NCBI GenBank assembly: GCA_046351395.1 | Contig: JAXLYP010000003.1 | Coordinates: 1 to 64,000, forward strand | Direction: 5' to 3' | Length of the DNA: 64,000 nt | Origin: CAYYKK01 sp046351395 | GTDB lineage: Bacteria > Myxococcota_A > Polyangia > Polyangiales > Polyangiaceae | In this document: positions 25,830-37,513 of the stretch, in pieces | How the letters are laid out: each line of letters begins with the position of its first letter | How positions within the stretch are numbered: position 1 is the first letter of the stretch | Notes under the pieces: model-generated | What the model was told of the DNA's origin: nothing | The model's input: the letters and a program-made list of their open reading frames with translations, nothing else | Database searches by the model: none | Translations under genes and position numbers: made by a program

Positions 25830-26834
25830 GTGCAGCACCTCCCGCCGACACTCTCCCTGCTGTTCGCGATCCTCACGGTGGCCCTGCCGCTCGTCGGCCT
25901 GGCCATCGCCATCGCGCGGTGGGCGCCGAACCGCGCGCTCGCGCGGCGCCCGTTGGATCAGGCGCAGCAGGACGTCCGCGTGCTCCGAGGCCGCGTCGCC
26001 TACGCGGAGGGCTCGAGTTGCGCGATGCGCGTGGAGATCGATCAGCGGGGCTCGGAGCACGACGGCTCGTCCGGATACTGGACGAGGTGGACCGAGGTGG
26101 ATCGACGCGTCCGCGTGGCGCCGTTCTACGTCCTCCACGAAGACGGCTCGCGCACGCGCGTCGAGCCCACGCCGGACGCGTACCTCGTCGACGCGCTCGA
26201 CGGGAAGATCGTCGTTCGGACCGATTTCCGGACGCGCTACGCGGAGCTCACCCCGGACGAGGAGGTGTGGGTGGCCGGCGAAGTGTCGATGGGCGCCGAT
26301 CCCGAGGCGCGGGGAGATTATCGCGGCGCCGCGAAGGTCCCGATCGTCCGCGCCCCCAAGCGAGGCCTCCTCCTCGTCTCGTCCGAGCCCCTCGAGAAGC
26401 GCTACCAGCTTCGCGCGAGGTACTTTCTCAAGTGGGCGGTGCTGTTCGCGGCGCTCGTCGTCGCCTCTGCGGGCGCGATGTCGCCCTTCGTCGATCGACT
26501 GGCCGGCACCACGACGACCGGCGTCGTGAAGCAGGTCACGGAAGCCGTCGACGACGACGGCCACCACACGGGCTGGACGATCACCGCGACGGGCACGTTC
26601 GGCTCGGCGACCAACACGCTGTCGGAGGCCGCCAGAGTGGGGTCCGTCATCCCCGTCCGCGTCGGCCGTTTCTCCGCGCAAGTCGGCGGCCGAGCGACGC
26701 TGCACGCCGCGTGGCTCTGCGCGTCCGGGCTCACGATCGCCGCGCTCATCGCCTTCATGATGCATGTCCGCAAATCCCTGCCCTGGTATCAGGGTCGGGT
26801 GACGGACCGCGCACCAGGCCGCCTCGGCGGATAG
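25830..26834 (+). CDS. GIDE/BAM-domain-like membrane protein
   Basis: A 334-residue protein starting at GTG 25830. There is an N-terminal helix (~8-28), a beta-rich region ~40-190, then helices at ~200-225 and ~290-312. The middle part (VRVLRGRVAYAEG, then YWTRWTEVDRRVRVAPFYVLHEDGSRTRVEP) resembles the GIDE/BAM 'beside a membrane' domain found in mitochondrial MUL1 and in many bacteria. No RING domain is present. Bacterial relatives have no settled function. It lies upstream of a membrane protein, a polytopic kinase and asd on the same strand. Confidence 0.6.
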   Translation: MQHLPPTLSLLFAILTVALPLVGLAIAIARWAPNRALARRPLDQAQQDVRVLRGRVAYAEGSSCAMRVEIDQRGSEHDGSSGYWTRWTEVDRRVRVAPFYVLHEDGSRTRVEPTPDAYLVDALDGKIVVRTDFRTRYAELTPDEEVWVAGEVSMGADPEARGDYRGAAKVPIVRAPKRGLLLVSSEPLEKRYQLRARYFLKWAVLFAALVVASAGAMSPFVDRLAGTTTTGVVKQVTEAVDDDGHHTGWTITATGTFGSATNTLSEAARVGSVIPVRVGRFSAQVGGRATLHAAWLCASGLTIAALIAFMMHVRKSLPWYQGRVTDRAPGRLGG

Positions 26835-26946
26835 GCCCAGCCCGGGAAGAGAATCACCGAGGCCAGAGCCCGGCCGCGTCCGCGTGCCGGTCGGCACGCC
26901 TCGCTTCGTCGTTGCTCGTTTGGACGGGTCGCGTTAGGCCGAAGGG

Positions 26947-27666
26947 ATGGCACCGCACTCCGCCACGTCCGCGAGCACGCGTGCGCCGATGGGGCATGCC
27001 TCCGCGGCTCCTCCGCGGACGAGCTTCGGGGTCCCGCCCGGATCCCCGGAACAGCCTGCGGCCCCCGCGGGTGAGGCGCCCGTCGCGATGGGCCGGCTCG
27101 TCTTCGGCATGGTCGGGTTCGGCCTCCTCTTCCTCCACTCCCTTCTCGCGATTCTCGGGGTCGTGTCGATCGAGCCGACCCCCGCGTTCGTCCTCGTGGA
27201 GGTGTCGGCCCTCGCGCTGGTCGCAGCCGGTTTCACGGGCCTCCGCTCCGCTGCGGCGTACGTCGCGGCCGCCGCCCATGCTGCCACGGCGCTCCTCCTC
27301 TCGGGCGGCCTCCTCCTCCTGTCGACGTTCGACAGCCTGACGAAGCTCCAGGTGTACGTGATCGCGCTGAGCGGCTTCGGCGCGTTCGCCGCGGCCAGCT
27401 CTGGAGCGGCGTGCCTCGCGAACGCACACAAACTCGGCGCGCTCCGCATCCCCGCCGCGCTCCCGTGGCTCGCGCTCACCGTGGTCTTCGTGCGGTCTGC
27501 GCGCGTCGCCGTGCTCTCCTTGCTCGGATCCCCCGATCTCCCGAGCGCGGAGGACGCGGCCGCTTGGCGCACCCTGTACCTCGGGTCGGTGCTGTGCGCC
27601 TCGATCGCGACCGGACTCCTCTTGTTCGTCGCGAACGTTCGCGCCCGAGAGCCTCGATCGCCGTGA
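26947..27666 (+). CDS. Polytopic membrane protein, unknown
   Basis: A 239-residue protein. The first ~45 residues are Pro/Ala-rich and probably disordered in the cytoplasm. About six hydrophobic segments follow, such as RLVFGMVGFGLLFLHSLLAI and FVLVEVSALALVAAGFTGL. No known family is recognised. Its stop overlaps the GTG start of the next kinase gene (GTGA), so it may be a membrane partner or regulator of that kinase. Confidence 0.7.
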   Translation: MAPHSATSASTRAPMGHASAAPPRTSFGVPPGSPEQPAAPAGEAPVAMGRLVFGMVGFGLLFLHSLLAILGVVSIEPTPAFVLVEVSALALVAAGFTGLRSAAAYVAAAAHAATALLLSGGLLLLSTFDSLTKLQVYVIALSGFGAFAAASSGAACLANAHKLGALRIPAALPWLALTVVFVRSARVAVLSLLGSPDLPSAEDAAAWRTLYLGSVLCASIATGLLLFVANVRAREPRSP

Positions 27667-29582
27667 GCACCCCCGCCTTCGGGGGGCCGTCGCGCCCGTC
27701 CGTGGACACCGGCCTCGCGGTCACGCTCCCGAGCGATCCGCAGATCACCATTCGACCGCTGCCGAGGCACGGTGATCCGACGCGCATCGACGGGACGCTC
27801 TTGTCCCCCGTCGCGCCGAAGAACGAGTCGCCCACCGTCCCTCCCCCGCCGGCGGCGCTCCCCGAGATCCGGAGGAGGGAGCTGCCCCAGCTCTCGGTCG
27901 ATCTCGACGCGACCGTGAACACGGGCCGGTCGAACCCGCCATCCTCTCCCGATCGGGGACCCGACCTCGAGGTCCGCGGACTGCTCGGCGAAGGCGGGAT
28001 GGGTCGCGTCCTCCTCGCGCGGCAGCACTCGCTCGACCGCGAGGTTGCGGTGAAGACGATCCGCCAGGGCGCGAGCGATCACGAGCGCGAGAGCCTCCTC
28101 GCGGAGGGGGCGATCGTCGGGTTCCTCGAGCACCCGTCGATCATTCCGGTGCACGCGCTCGGCCTCGATCCCGTGGGCCGACCCGTGCTCGTCATGAAGC
28201 GGATCGATGGCGTCGAGTGGTCCGACCTCCTCGACGATCCGCGGCACCCGCGGTGGCCCGTGTCGATGCCGAACGAGCGGGATCGGCTCGCCGATCACGT
28301 CGAGATCCTCATCCAGGTGTGCAACGCGCTCCACTTCGCGCACGAACGCGGCGTGCTCCACCGCGACGTGAAGCCCCAGAACGTCCTCGTGGGCCAATAC
28401 GGGGACGTCTACCTCGCGGACTGGGGCATCGCGCACCGGACGTCGACGCCGGGGATCCCTGGGATGGCGGGCACCCCCGCGTTCATGGCACCCGAGATGG
28501 CGAGCGGGGACGCGCTCGACGAGCGGACGGACGTGTACCTCCTCGGCGCGACGCTCCACCGCGTGCTCACCGGTAAGCCTCGCCACGCGGGAGCGACCGT
28601 GCGCGACACGCTCGAGGCGGCCATCGCGTCGGCCCCGTTCGACTACGACCCGAGCGTCCCCCCAGAGCTCGCCGCGCTCGCCAACGAGGCGACGTCGCGG
28701 CGAGCGGCCAAGCGCCCGGCGAACGTGCTCGCGTTTCGCGCGCGGCTCGCGAGCCACCTCCGCACGCGCGCGTCCGTCGCGCTCGCGGCGTCGGCCGCGA
28801 CGCGACTCGAGAAGCTGCGCGCGCTCGTCGAAGACGAGGCCCCGGGGGACGTCGAGCGCGGCGGGGACATCGACGTCCTCATCGCGGAGACGCGCTTCGG
28901 CCTCCGCGAGGCGCTCGCGCAGTGGGCGGACAACCCCCGCGCGAAGGAGCTCCTCGAGGTCGTGGACTCCATCGCCGCCGTTCGCCGCGCGCGCGCCGCC
29001 GAGCACGCTCGGAAGGCGCACGAGCTCAACCCGGAGCTCTCGGAGCGTCAGCGGAAGCTAGGCTTGCTGCTCATCGCCGGCGCGGGGGTCAGCTTGTCCA
29101 TCATGGGGGTCGTCCAGGGTCCGCGGTACGTCCCGTCGCACGCGGAGCTGATCGGCCAGGGGTTCATCCCCCTCGCTGGGCTCGGCCTCGCGATCGCCGT
29201 GTTCCGGCGGCACCTCACGCGCAGCACCGTCAACCGGGTGTCGTGCGTGATGCTCGCGACGATCATGCTCGTCATCATCGTCGGCCGGATCGTCGCCGCG
29301 CGCGCGGACATCCCCGCTGCGCAGGTCGTCGTCATGGACGCGCTGATCATGACGACCGGCGCGACCGTCGGGTCGGCTATGACGTTCCGCTGGGTGCTCG
29401 CGCCGGCCGCGGTGATGCTCGCCTGCGCCGTCGTGGCCGCGCTCGCTCCCGCGTACGCGTCGTTCGCGTTCGCCCTCGCGACGGCCGCGGCGCTGCTCGC
29501 TTCGGTCGCGTTCGCGGCCCTGCGGGTCGGGGTCCCGCGGCCCCCGCAGTCGCCACATTCTTCGCCCTCGAGCCGCGCGTGA
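27663..29582 (+). CDS. Ser/Thr protein kinase with C-terminal multi-helix membrane domain
   Basis: A 639-residue kinase starting at GTG 27663. After a ~100-residue Pro-rich leader comes LLGEGGMGRVLLAR (~107-120), Lys131 in VAVKTI, HRDVKPQN (~238) and ADWGIAHR (~257), where DWG replaces the usual DFG; Asp is kept, so activity is likely. AFMAPEM marks the activation segment. The last ~200 residues hold about six transmembrane helices, beginning at LGLLLIAGAGVSLSIMGVV; this resembles a membrane-embedded sensor domain. It is coupled to the upstream membrane-protein gene and lies 12 bases before asd. Confidence 0.88.
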   Translation: MSTPAFGGPSRPSVDTGLAVTLPSDPQITIRPLPRHGDPTRIDGTLLSPVAPKNESPTVPPPPAALPEIRRRELPQLSVDLDATVNTGRSNPPSSPDRGPDLEVRGLLGEGGMGRVLLARQHSLDREVAVKTIRQGASDHERESLLAEGAIVGFLEHPSIIPVHALGLDPVGRPVLVMKRIDGVEWSDLLDDPRHPRWPVSMPNERDRLADHVEILIQVCNALHFAHERGVLHRDVKPQNVLVGQYGDVYLADWGIAHRTSTPGIPGMAGTPAFMAPEMASGDALDERTDVYLLGATLHRVLTGKPRHAGATVRDTLEAAIASAPFDYDPSVPPELAALANEATSRRAAKRPANVLAFRARLASHLRTRASVALAASAATRLEKLRALVEDEAPGDVERGGDIDVLIAETRFGLREALAQWADNPRAKELLEVVDSIAAVRRARAAEHARKAHELNPELSERQRKLGLLLIAGAGVSLSIMGVVQGPRYVPSHAELIGQGFIPLAGLGLAIAVFRRHLTRSTVNRVSCVMLATIMLVIIVGRIVAARADIPAAQVVVMDALIMTTGATVGSAMTFRWVLAPAAVMLACAVVAALAPAYASFAFALATAAALLASVAFAALRVGVPRPPQSPHSSPSSRA

Positions 29583-29594
29583 TAAGGAGAGCGG

Positions 29595-30644
29595 ATGCGA
29601 ATCTGCATCCTCGGTGCGACGGGCCTCGTGGGCCGCGAGACGATCGAACTCTGCGCGCGCGCGTGGCCCGGCGCGGAGCTCGTCCTCTACGCGAGCCGCG
29701 ATCAGACACTGGAGTTCAACGGCAAGTCCTGGCCCGTGTCGGCGGCGCCCTCCCTCGAAGGATCGGGCGCGCCGAACGGTGACCTCGCGTTCGTCGCGCT
29801 CGACGACGAACACAGCGCGCGCTACGTGCCTCGCCTCCTCGCGCTCGGCTATCGGGTCGTCGACAAGAGCAACACGTTCCGCGCGGATCCGAGCGTCCCG
29901 CTCGTCGTCGCGGGCGTGAACAGCCGCCGCGTCACGGAGGACACGAAGCTCGTCGCGAACCCGAACTGCACGACCATCCCGTTCATGCTCGCGACGCAGC
30001 CGCTCGTGCGCCGCTTCGGGCTGAAGTCCGCGTCGGTCAGCACGTACCAGGCCGTGAGCGGCGCGGGCATCGGCCCGCTCGACGAGTTCCTGGCGGACGC
30101 GAGCCGCGGATACGCGACGCCGGATCGCCTGGGCTCCGCGTTCGACGCGCTGAAGTACGCGGGCAACACCGTGCCTCACCACGGCAAGACGGACGACTCC
30201 GGGTTCTCCGCGGAGGAGAGGAAGCTCACGTTCGAGAGCCGCAAGATCCTCGAGCTCCCGGAGCTCGCGATCTCGGCCCAGTGCTGCCGCGTCGCGGTCG
30301 CCGTCGGTCACTACATGAACGCCTGGATCACGCTCGGGGAGCGCGCGACCGTGGGCGATCTGGAGACCGTCCTCGGGGGCTCGGATCAGACCCCGTTCGT
30401 CCGCCTCCACCCCGGGTCCTCCGGCGAGACGATGAGCGCGCTCACGGCCGCGCGGGATCGAGATCGCGCCCAGGTCGGCCGCATCCGACCGGACGTGCGG
30501 GACGAGACCGGTCGGAGCTTCTGCATCACGGTCGTCGGAGACAACCTCCGGCTCGGAGCGGCGACGAACGCCGTCCGCATCGCGACGCGCTGGTTCCCGA
30601 CGGCCGACCGAGACCTCCAGAGCCCGGCGCACGCGGGAAGCTGA
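29595..30644 (+). CDS. asd: Aspartate-semialdehyde dehydrogenase
   Basis: A 349-residue enzyme that converts aspartyl-4-phosphate to aspartate-4-semialdehyde with NADPH, feeding lysine, threonine, methionine and diaminopimelate synthesis. The NADP loop ILGATGLVGRETIE (~5-18), the catalytic Cys125 in NPNCTTIPF, STYQAVSGAG and the C-terminal DNLRLGAATNAVRIA are all present. A strong AAGGAGA site lies at 29584-29590. It sits 12 bases downstream of a membrane kinase gene, so it may be co-transcribed with it. Length and motifs are those of a normal functional enzyme. Confidence 0.92.
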   Translation: MRICILGATGLVGRETIELCARAWPGAELVLYASRDQTLEFNGKSWPVSAAPSLEGSGAPNGDLAFVALDDEHSARYVPRLLALGYRVVDKSNTFRADPSVPLVVAGVNSRRVTEDTKLVANPNCTTIPFMLATQPLVRRFGLKSASVSTYQAVSGAGIGPLDEFLADASRGYATPDRLGSAFDALKYAGNTVPHHGKTDDSGFSAEERKLTFESRKILELPELAISAQCCRVAVAVGHYMNAWITLGERATVGDLETVLGGSDQTPFVRLHPGSSGETMSALTAARDRDRAQVGRIRPDVRDETGRSFCITVVGDNLRLGAATNAVRIATRWFPTADRDLQSPAHAGS

Positions 30645-30665
30645 ATCGTCGGGCGGCGCCCGCGA

Positions 30666-31316
30666 TCACGACCGGTCGCCGCTCGTCCGCCCGTCGGGGT
30701 ACTCCTTCACGTACCAATCGCTCTCGTGGAAGTCCTTCGCGTCGGCGCGGGCGACGTACCCGGGCTCGACGATCTCGCGCACCCGCTCGAGCGTCCAGTC
30801 GTCGCGCTGCGCGACGACGAGGAAGCCTGCCGCGTCGAGGAGCGCGGCGGCGACGCCGATCCCGCGTGTGTAGTTGCGCGTCTTCAACCGATAGCCCTCG
30901 TAGACGATCTGCGTCCCGCACGCGGCGCTCGAGTCGGTCAGGATGCAGAGCTCGACGCGGTGCTCGCGCGCGCACGCGAGCATCGCCTCCGCGCCGCGCG
31001 ACATGTCGGCGCTCCGATCGCGGCCGTCCTCGTCGAGGACGCGCGCCTCCCCGCGCCAGAACGCGCGGCCATCCCCGCCATGGAGATCGGGCATCTGCCG
31101 GGGCGTGCCGATGCCGTGGTCCTCCGGACAGAACTGGAAGAACCGCACCCTCGGGAGCTCGCGAAACGCGGCGAGGCGCACGCCGAGGCCATAGTCCGTC
31201 CCGTCGATGCCGACGGGTCTGCCGGCGAGGCAGCCGCTCGTCAGGATCCGCAACGGATCCTCGGGCGTTGGCCGGCGGATCGTCGCGAGCGCTTCGGGGT
31301 TCCGCGAGAGCAGCAT
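30666..31316 (-). CDS. DUF523 (TudS-like) iron-sulfur protein
   Basis: A 216-residue protein of the DUF523 family. Conserved Cys motifs are visible: TSGCLAGRPVGIDG (~27-40), FFQFCPEDHGIGTPR (~62-76) and TDSSAACGTQIVYEG (~127-141). In characterised members (TudS, 2-thiouracil desulfidase) three such Cys bind a [4Fe-4S] cluster that removes sulfur from thiouracil. A longer C-terminal tail, including a tryptophan-containing segment (RDDWTLERVREIVEPG), is present. The ATG at 31316 has a TGAGGAGA site. It follows the kinase-FGE gene by 11 bases, apparently in one operon. Confidence 0.8.
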   Translation of the reverse strand: MLLSRNPEALATIRRPTPEDPLRILTSGCLAGRPVGIDGTDYGLGVRLAAFRELPRVRFFQFCPEDHGIGTPRQMPDLHGGDGRAFWRGEARVLDEDGRDRSADMSRGAEAMLACAREHRVELCILTDSSAACGTQIVYEGYRLKTRNYTRGIGVAAALLDAAGFLVVAQRDDWTLERVREIVEPGYVARADAKDFHESDWYVKEYPDGRTSGDRS

Positions 31317-31327
31317 TGTCTGTCTCC

Positions 31328-33865
<2,538 letters not shown>

Positions 33866-33925
33866 TGCCCGAATGCTACCATTCCCACGTCGGCGCTCGA
33901 ACGCGCCTGGGGAGGGACCCGAGAG

Positions 33926-34192
33926 ATGCCCATCATCGACAATCGCACCATCCTGCAAAACGAAATCAACGATCTCGACGACACCACGCCGCGCGGACTG
34001 ATCTTTCGATTGAACATCGTGGCGAGCGTGCTCGCCCGCATGGACGCCAGACTCTCGCGTATCCGGGACGCCTCCGCGGACGTCCCCGAGCCCGAGCGGC
34101 CGAACGTCATCGCGGCGCTCAACACGGTGAAGACGAATGCGCAGAACGTCGTCGTTCGAGCCGACGAGATCGATCACATCTTGCACCGCTGA
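33926..34192 (+). CDS. Small helical protein, unknown
   Basis: An 88-residue protein (MPIIDNRTILQNEINDLDDT...) predicted almost entirely helical, with no signal peptide or membrane helix. A GGAGG site lies at 33911-33915, ten bases before the ATG. It is divergent from the kinase-FGE gene, sharing a ~60-base promoter region, and is followed by hairpins and a T-run that look like a terminator. The coding character (charged/hydrophobic periodicity, for example NAQNVVVRADEIDHILHR) is convincing, but the family is not recognised. Confidence 0.6.
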   Translation: MPIIDNRTILQNEINDLDDTTPRGLIFRLNIVASVLARMDARLSRIRDASADVPEPERPNVIAALNTVKTNAQNVVVRADEIDHILHR

Positions 34193-34204
34193 CGCGTCTC
34201 TCCG

Positions 34205-34309
34205 GGCCCTTCTCGTGGAGGGCCGCGGCCGAACAGAGCGCCTTGGGCGCGCTCATCGAATGTGACGACGGGCCCGCCGGTGAGCAACCGGCGGGCTCGG
34301 CGCCTTTTT
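34205..34309 (+). terminator. Hairpin cluster with T-run after the small helical gene
   Basis: Three hairpins lie in a row: GGCCCT/AGGGCC (34205-34210 with 34219-34224), GCGCC/GGCGC (34238-34250) and a perfect 10-bp stem GCCCGCCGGT/ACCGGCGGGC (34272-34281 with 34287-34296). A run of five T follows at 34305-34309. It probably acts as a terminator for the plus-strand gene, and the inverted repeat could also serve the convergent minus-strand gene. Confidence 0.6.
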
Positions 34310-34416
34310 CTGTCGTGGAGAGAGCACCGGCCTCGAGGACCGCGAGCAGCTCGAGTGCGACCGCGGGCCTCGATGCCTCGGTGGGGACCTATTTCATGAG
34401 CGCGCCTGGTCGACGC

Positions 34417-36549
34417 TCAGTTCGGGACCGCCTGCGCGCAGAAGCCGCCGATGCACTCGGTGGTCGCGTTGTCGCAACAGTCTGCGTTCGTCTCGCACTT
34501 CTCTCCGATGTGCGAGCAGCCCGCGGGCGGCGGGACGCAAGTGTAGTTGCCCATGTCGTCGGGCTGGCAGAAGCCCGTGCAGCACTCGAAGCCCTCGTCG
34601 CAGCCCATGCCCTCCTGGTGACAAGCCTCGAGCGCCCAATAGCCGCTCATGTTGATCGTCGTGAGGTCCTGCCCCGGGAGCCAGAACGCCGGGTGGCTCG
34701 GGTCCTCACCGGGCTTGGGGTTCACGTCCACCGCGGCGACCCAAAGCTGCTTGCGGTTCTCGTACGTGGGGTTCGAGCTCGAGAGCATCTCGTTGCCGTA
34801 GTCCCGAGGGCTCACAAACACGACCCACATGTACCCGCCGACGGCGATCGGATTGACGGTCGGCTGGTAGGTGATGTGCTGGTTCTTCGCCTCGAGGTCC
34901 GCGCCGCTCGCGTGCGCGAGCGACAGCGAGCCGACGGTCTTCGCCACGTCCGCGATGTAGAGATCGTCGTGGCCGACGCTGTTCGATCCGTACTTCGCGC
35001 GCGAGTAGTCGCCCTGCTGATAGACAATCCACTCGGAGTCGGGCGAGAAGCTCGGGAACGCGATCGCGGAGCTCCCTCCCAACGCGATGTTCATCCGATT
35101 CGAGAACGACGACGTCGCCGCGTCGAACGAGAAGACGTCCAGATCGGCGCGGTAGAACTCGACAGGGTAGTAGCCGCTGATGTTGCTGCTGAACGCGAGC
35201 AGCTTGCCGTCCGGGGAGAACGCCGGATCGGCGACGAGATCGGAGACCCCGTCGAGCGCGCTCGCGATGGGCGCGCCGGTCTTCGCGTCCGCGAGGTGCA
35301 TGTGCATCGCGACGTCGTTGTGCACGGCCTTGGACCCGTCGGGCGTGAGCGCGAGATAGATCGTCGACGAGTCGTACGGCGCCATCTGGGTGACGCTCGG
35401 CGGCGACGCGGCGAGATCGACGGTGCCCCACGGGCTCGCGGTGGAGCCCTTCTTCTCGAAGATCGCGGCGATGGTCGATCCGTCCTTGCTGACCGTGTGG
35501 CACGCGACGCAGCGCTTGTTGTTGCCTCCGCTCTCCCACGGCGGCGTGGCGCCGTTGTAGTTCGCGGGCGCTGGCGTCCCGAGCTGATCGGCCGCGCCCG
35601 AGTCGAACACGACCGTCGGAGTCGCCGCGCCGGGGGCGATCTTCATCAGCTGCCCGGTGTTGACCGCCCAGTAGTAGATGGAGCCGCGGAGGTTGCCCTG
35701 CGCGATCGTCCACGACTCGTGCATCGCCGCGTGGGCCTGCCCGCCCGAGAGGCGCTCGACATCCAGGACCGCCGGCCCGCCTTCGTTCGAATCGGTGAGC
35801 TCTCTCCACACGTCCGCGGGCAGCGCGAAGCGGCTCGGGGGATCGGCGCTCACGTAGATCGTCGCGTCGAAGAAGGGCTCGCTGAGCTTCACGCGATAGG
35901 CGTCTCCGGCCGCGCCGCCTGCCCATTGGAGCTCCGGCGCGAGGAGCCCGCGCGCGAAGACCGTCTTGTCGTACGGATAGAGTAGCGTCCCGGACGGATT
36001 GGCGTCCGGCGCGTCGAAGAGCGCCTGATCGCCGGGCGTGAGGTTCGCCGGGTTCTGGACGACGTGGAGGATCACGTCGACAGAGGCGGTGGCGCTCTTT
36101 CCACCTGCGGTCGCCGTGAGCGTTCCGTGGCCACCGAGCTTGCCGCTCGCCGAGAGGACACCGGCGCCCGACGAGACCGCGAGATCCAGGCGGTCGAACG
36201 CCCACGTCGCCGCGACGGCCTCGCTCGCCCCGTCCGCGTACGTGGCGATCGCCGAGAACGTCTTCGGCGGGGCGACCCCGTTCTGCACGTCGATCGTCGC
36301 CATCGGCGGGTCGACGGCGAGCGACTGGATGTCTCCGTGCGACGAGAAGCCAGAGCTCGTCGAGGTCGGCGAGCCGGACGCCGTGGTGTTCTGTCCGCTG
36401 CTGCTGGACGTGTTGCCGCCGCCCGCCCCGTCGTCCTCTGTGGTGCACGCGTACCCGAACGCGAGAGCGGCGGAGAGGATGGCCGCGAGGCCGAGCGAGG
36501 CGAGCGCAGGGTGGCGGCGTTGCACGACAGGATGGTATCCGCAGCCCAT
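34417..36549 (-). CDS. TolB-like beta-propeller lipoprotein with heme-type CxxCH and Cys-rich tail
   Basis: A 710-residue protein with signal and lipobox (LSAALAFGYAC) and a Ser/Gly/Thr linker. A bacterial Ig/BIG2-like domain follows (~75-160: FSAIATYADGASEAVAATWA). Next come PD40/TolB-type propeller blades, for example DPAFSPDGKLLAFSSN and FPSFSPDSEWIVYQQGDYS. Between them NKRCVACHTVSKDGS contains CxxCH, the covalent heme c attachment motif. The last ~60 residues (ECCTGFCQ..., CETNADCCDN) form a Cys-knot-like module often seen at the ends of myxobacterial lipoproteins. Probably outer-membrane anchored; function unknown. It lies 22 bases downstream of the PARG-like gene. Confidence 0.8.
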   Translation of the reverse strand: MGCGYHPVVQRRHPALASLGLAAILSAALAFGYACTTEDDGAGGGNTSSSSGQNTTASGSPTSTSSGFSSHGDIQSLAVDPPMATIDVQNGVAPPKTFSAIATYADGASEAVAATWAFDRLDLAVSSGAGVLSASGKLGGHGTLTATAGGKSATASVDVILHVVQNPANLTPGDQALFDAPDANPSGTLLYPYDKTVFARGLLAPELQWAGGAAGDAYRVKLSEPFFDATIYVSADPPSRFALPADVWRELTDSNEGGPAVLDVERLSGGQAHAAMHESWTIAQGNLRGSIYYWAVNTGQLMKIAPGAATPTVVFDSGAADQLGTPAPANYNGATPPWESGGNNKRCVACHTVSKDGSTIAAIFEKKGSTASPWGTVDLAASPPSVTQMAPYDSSTIYLALTPDGSKAVHNDVAMHMHLADAKTGAPIASALDGVSDLVADPAFSPDGKLLAFSSNISGYYPVEFYRADLDVFSFDAATSSFSNRMNIALGGSSAIAFPSFSPDSEWIVYQQGDYSRAKYGSNSVGHDDLYIADVAKTVGSLSLAHASGADLEAKNQHITYQPTVNPIAVGGYMWVVFVSPRDYGNEMLSSSNPTYENRKQLWVAAVDVNPKPGEDPSHPAFWLPGQDLTTINMSGYWALEACHQEGMGCDEGFECCTGFCQPDDMGNYTCVPPPAGCSHIGEKCETNADCCDNATTECIGGFCAQAVPN

Positions 36550-36571
36550 GACCCCCGGAAGCTGCTCGTGA

Positions 36572-37402
36572 CTAGCGAGCGCGATCCGGCCCGAAGCGAC
36601 GTTGAAATGCGCGGCGGTTCTCCTGCGACTTCGACCGATCGTAGACGGCAAAGACGACGCGGCCGAACGCACCGCGGAAGCGATCGCTCGCGAGCCAGCG
36701 ATCGAAGATCGCCGCGACCTGCGCAGGGTCGTTGCGAAAGACGCCGCAGCCCCACGCGCCCAGGACGAGCGTCCGATGGCCGCGGTGCGCGGCGACGGCG
36801 AGCACCTTGCCCGCGCGAGCGTCGAGCACCTCCGCCACGCGCGACGCCTCCTCGCGGCCCCGCGCTTCCCCCGCGTTCGGAGCGGGCGCGGTGAGGATCG
36901 AGACGTGGAACGGGGCCTCGAGGAGCACGAGCCGCTCGTCCCGGAAGAACGGGACGGCGGGCGAATGGATCATGTGATCGGTGTAGAGCATCGACCCCGA
37001 CGCTCGGTTCGCCTCGTAATACCCGCGCTGGGTGATTTGGCAGGTGTAGAGCGCCGAGCACCTCGCGAGATCCTCCTCCTGCGCCTTCGCGCCGCGCAGG
37101 AAGCCTCCACCCGGGTTCTTCGCAGAGGCGAAGTTCAGCGCCATCACCTCCGCCTCGCCTTCCACCGCGACGAGTCGACGCGCGGCCTCCGCGGTCGTCT
37201 CCCCCGTGACCTCCACGCGCAACGTGGCGTCTCCGTGGAATGTGGCGGGCAGCGCGTCCACGTCCTCGGGGCGGAAGAGGCGCGTGCCCGCCACCGCGGC
37301 GTCGATGGCGGAACGGACGTCGACGACGGCGCCGCTCGGAGCGACGTAAGAGCCTCGCGCGACGATCGCCAGCGTTTCTTCGGCAGTGCCTGTGAGGGAC
37401 AT
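36572..37402 (-). CDS. Microbial-type PARG-like macrodomain protein (TIGR02452 type)
   Basis: A 276-residue protein matching bacterial poly(ADP-ribose) glycohydrolase-like proteins: NFASAKNPGGGFLRGAKAQE followed by another Glu (~88-108) carries the GGG-X6-QEE signature with the two catalytic Glu. Downstream HRTLVLGAWGCGVFRNDP (~208-225) is the conserved phosphate-binding part of the macrodomain. It is expected to remove ADP-ribose from proteins in the cytoplasm. The ATG at 37402 follows a normal intergenic gap of 111 bases from the JmjC gene. No ADP-ribosyltransferase is adjacent. Confidence 0.85.
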   Translation of the reverse strand: MSLTGTAEETLAIVARGSYVAPSGAVVDVRSAIDAAVAGTRLFRPEDVDALPATFHGDATLRVEVTGETTAEAARRLVAVEGEAEVMALNFASAKNPGGGFLRGAKAQEEDLARCSALYTCQITQRGYYEANRASGSMLYTDHMIHSPAVPFFRDERLVLLEAPFHVSILTAPAPNAGEARGREEASRVAEVLDARAGKVLAVAAHRGHRTLVLGAWGCGVFRNDPAQVAAIFDRWLASDRFRGAFGRVVFAVYDRSKSQENRRAFQRRFGPDRAR

Positions 37403-37513
37403 GGGACCGCCGGACGGGCCGAGCGCGCGCGCCTGACGCGCCGCGAGTATAGGCTCGTGCCGCGGGCTTGGGGCGTCGACCGGACGACGCTCGCGTCGCC
37501 GCGCGGGCGAGGG

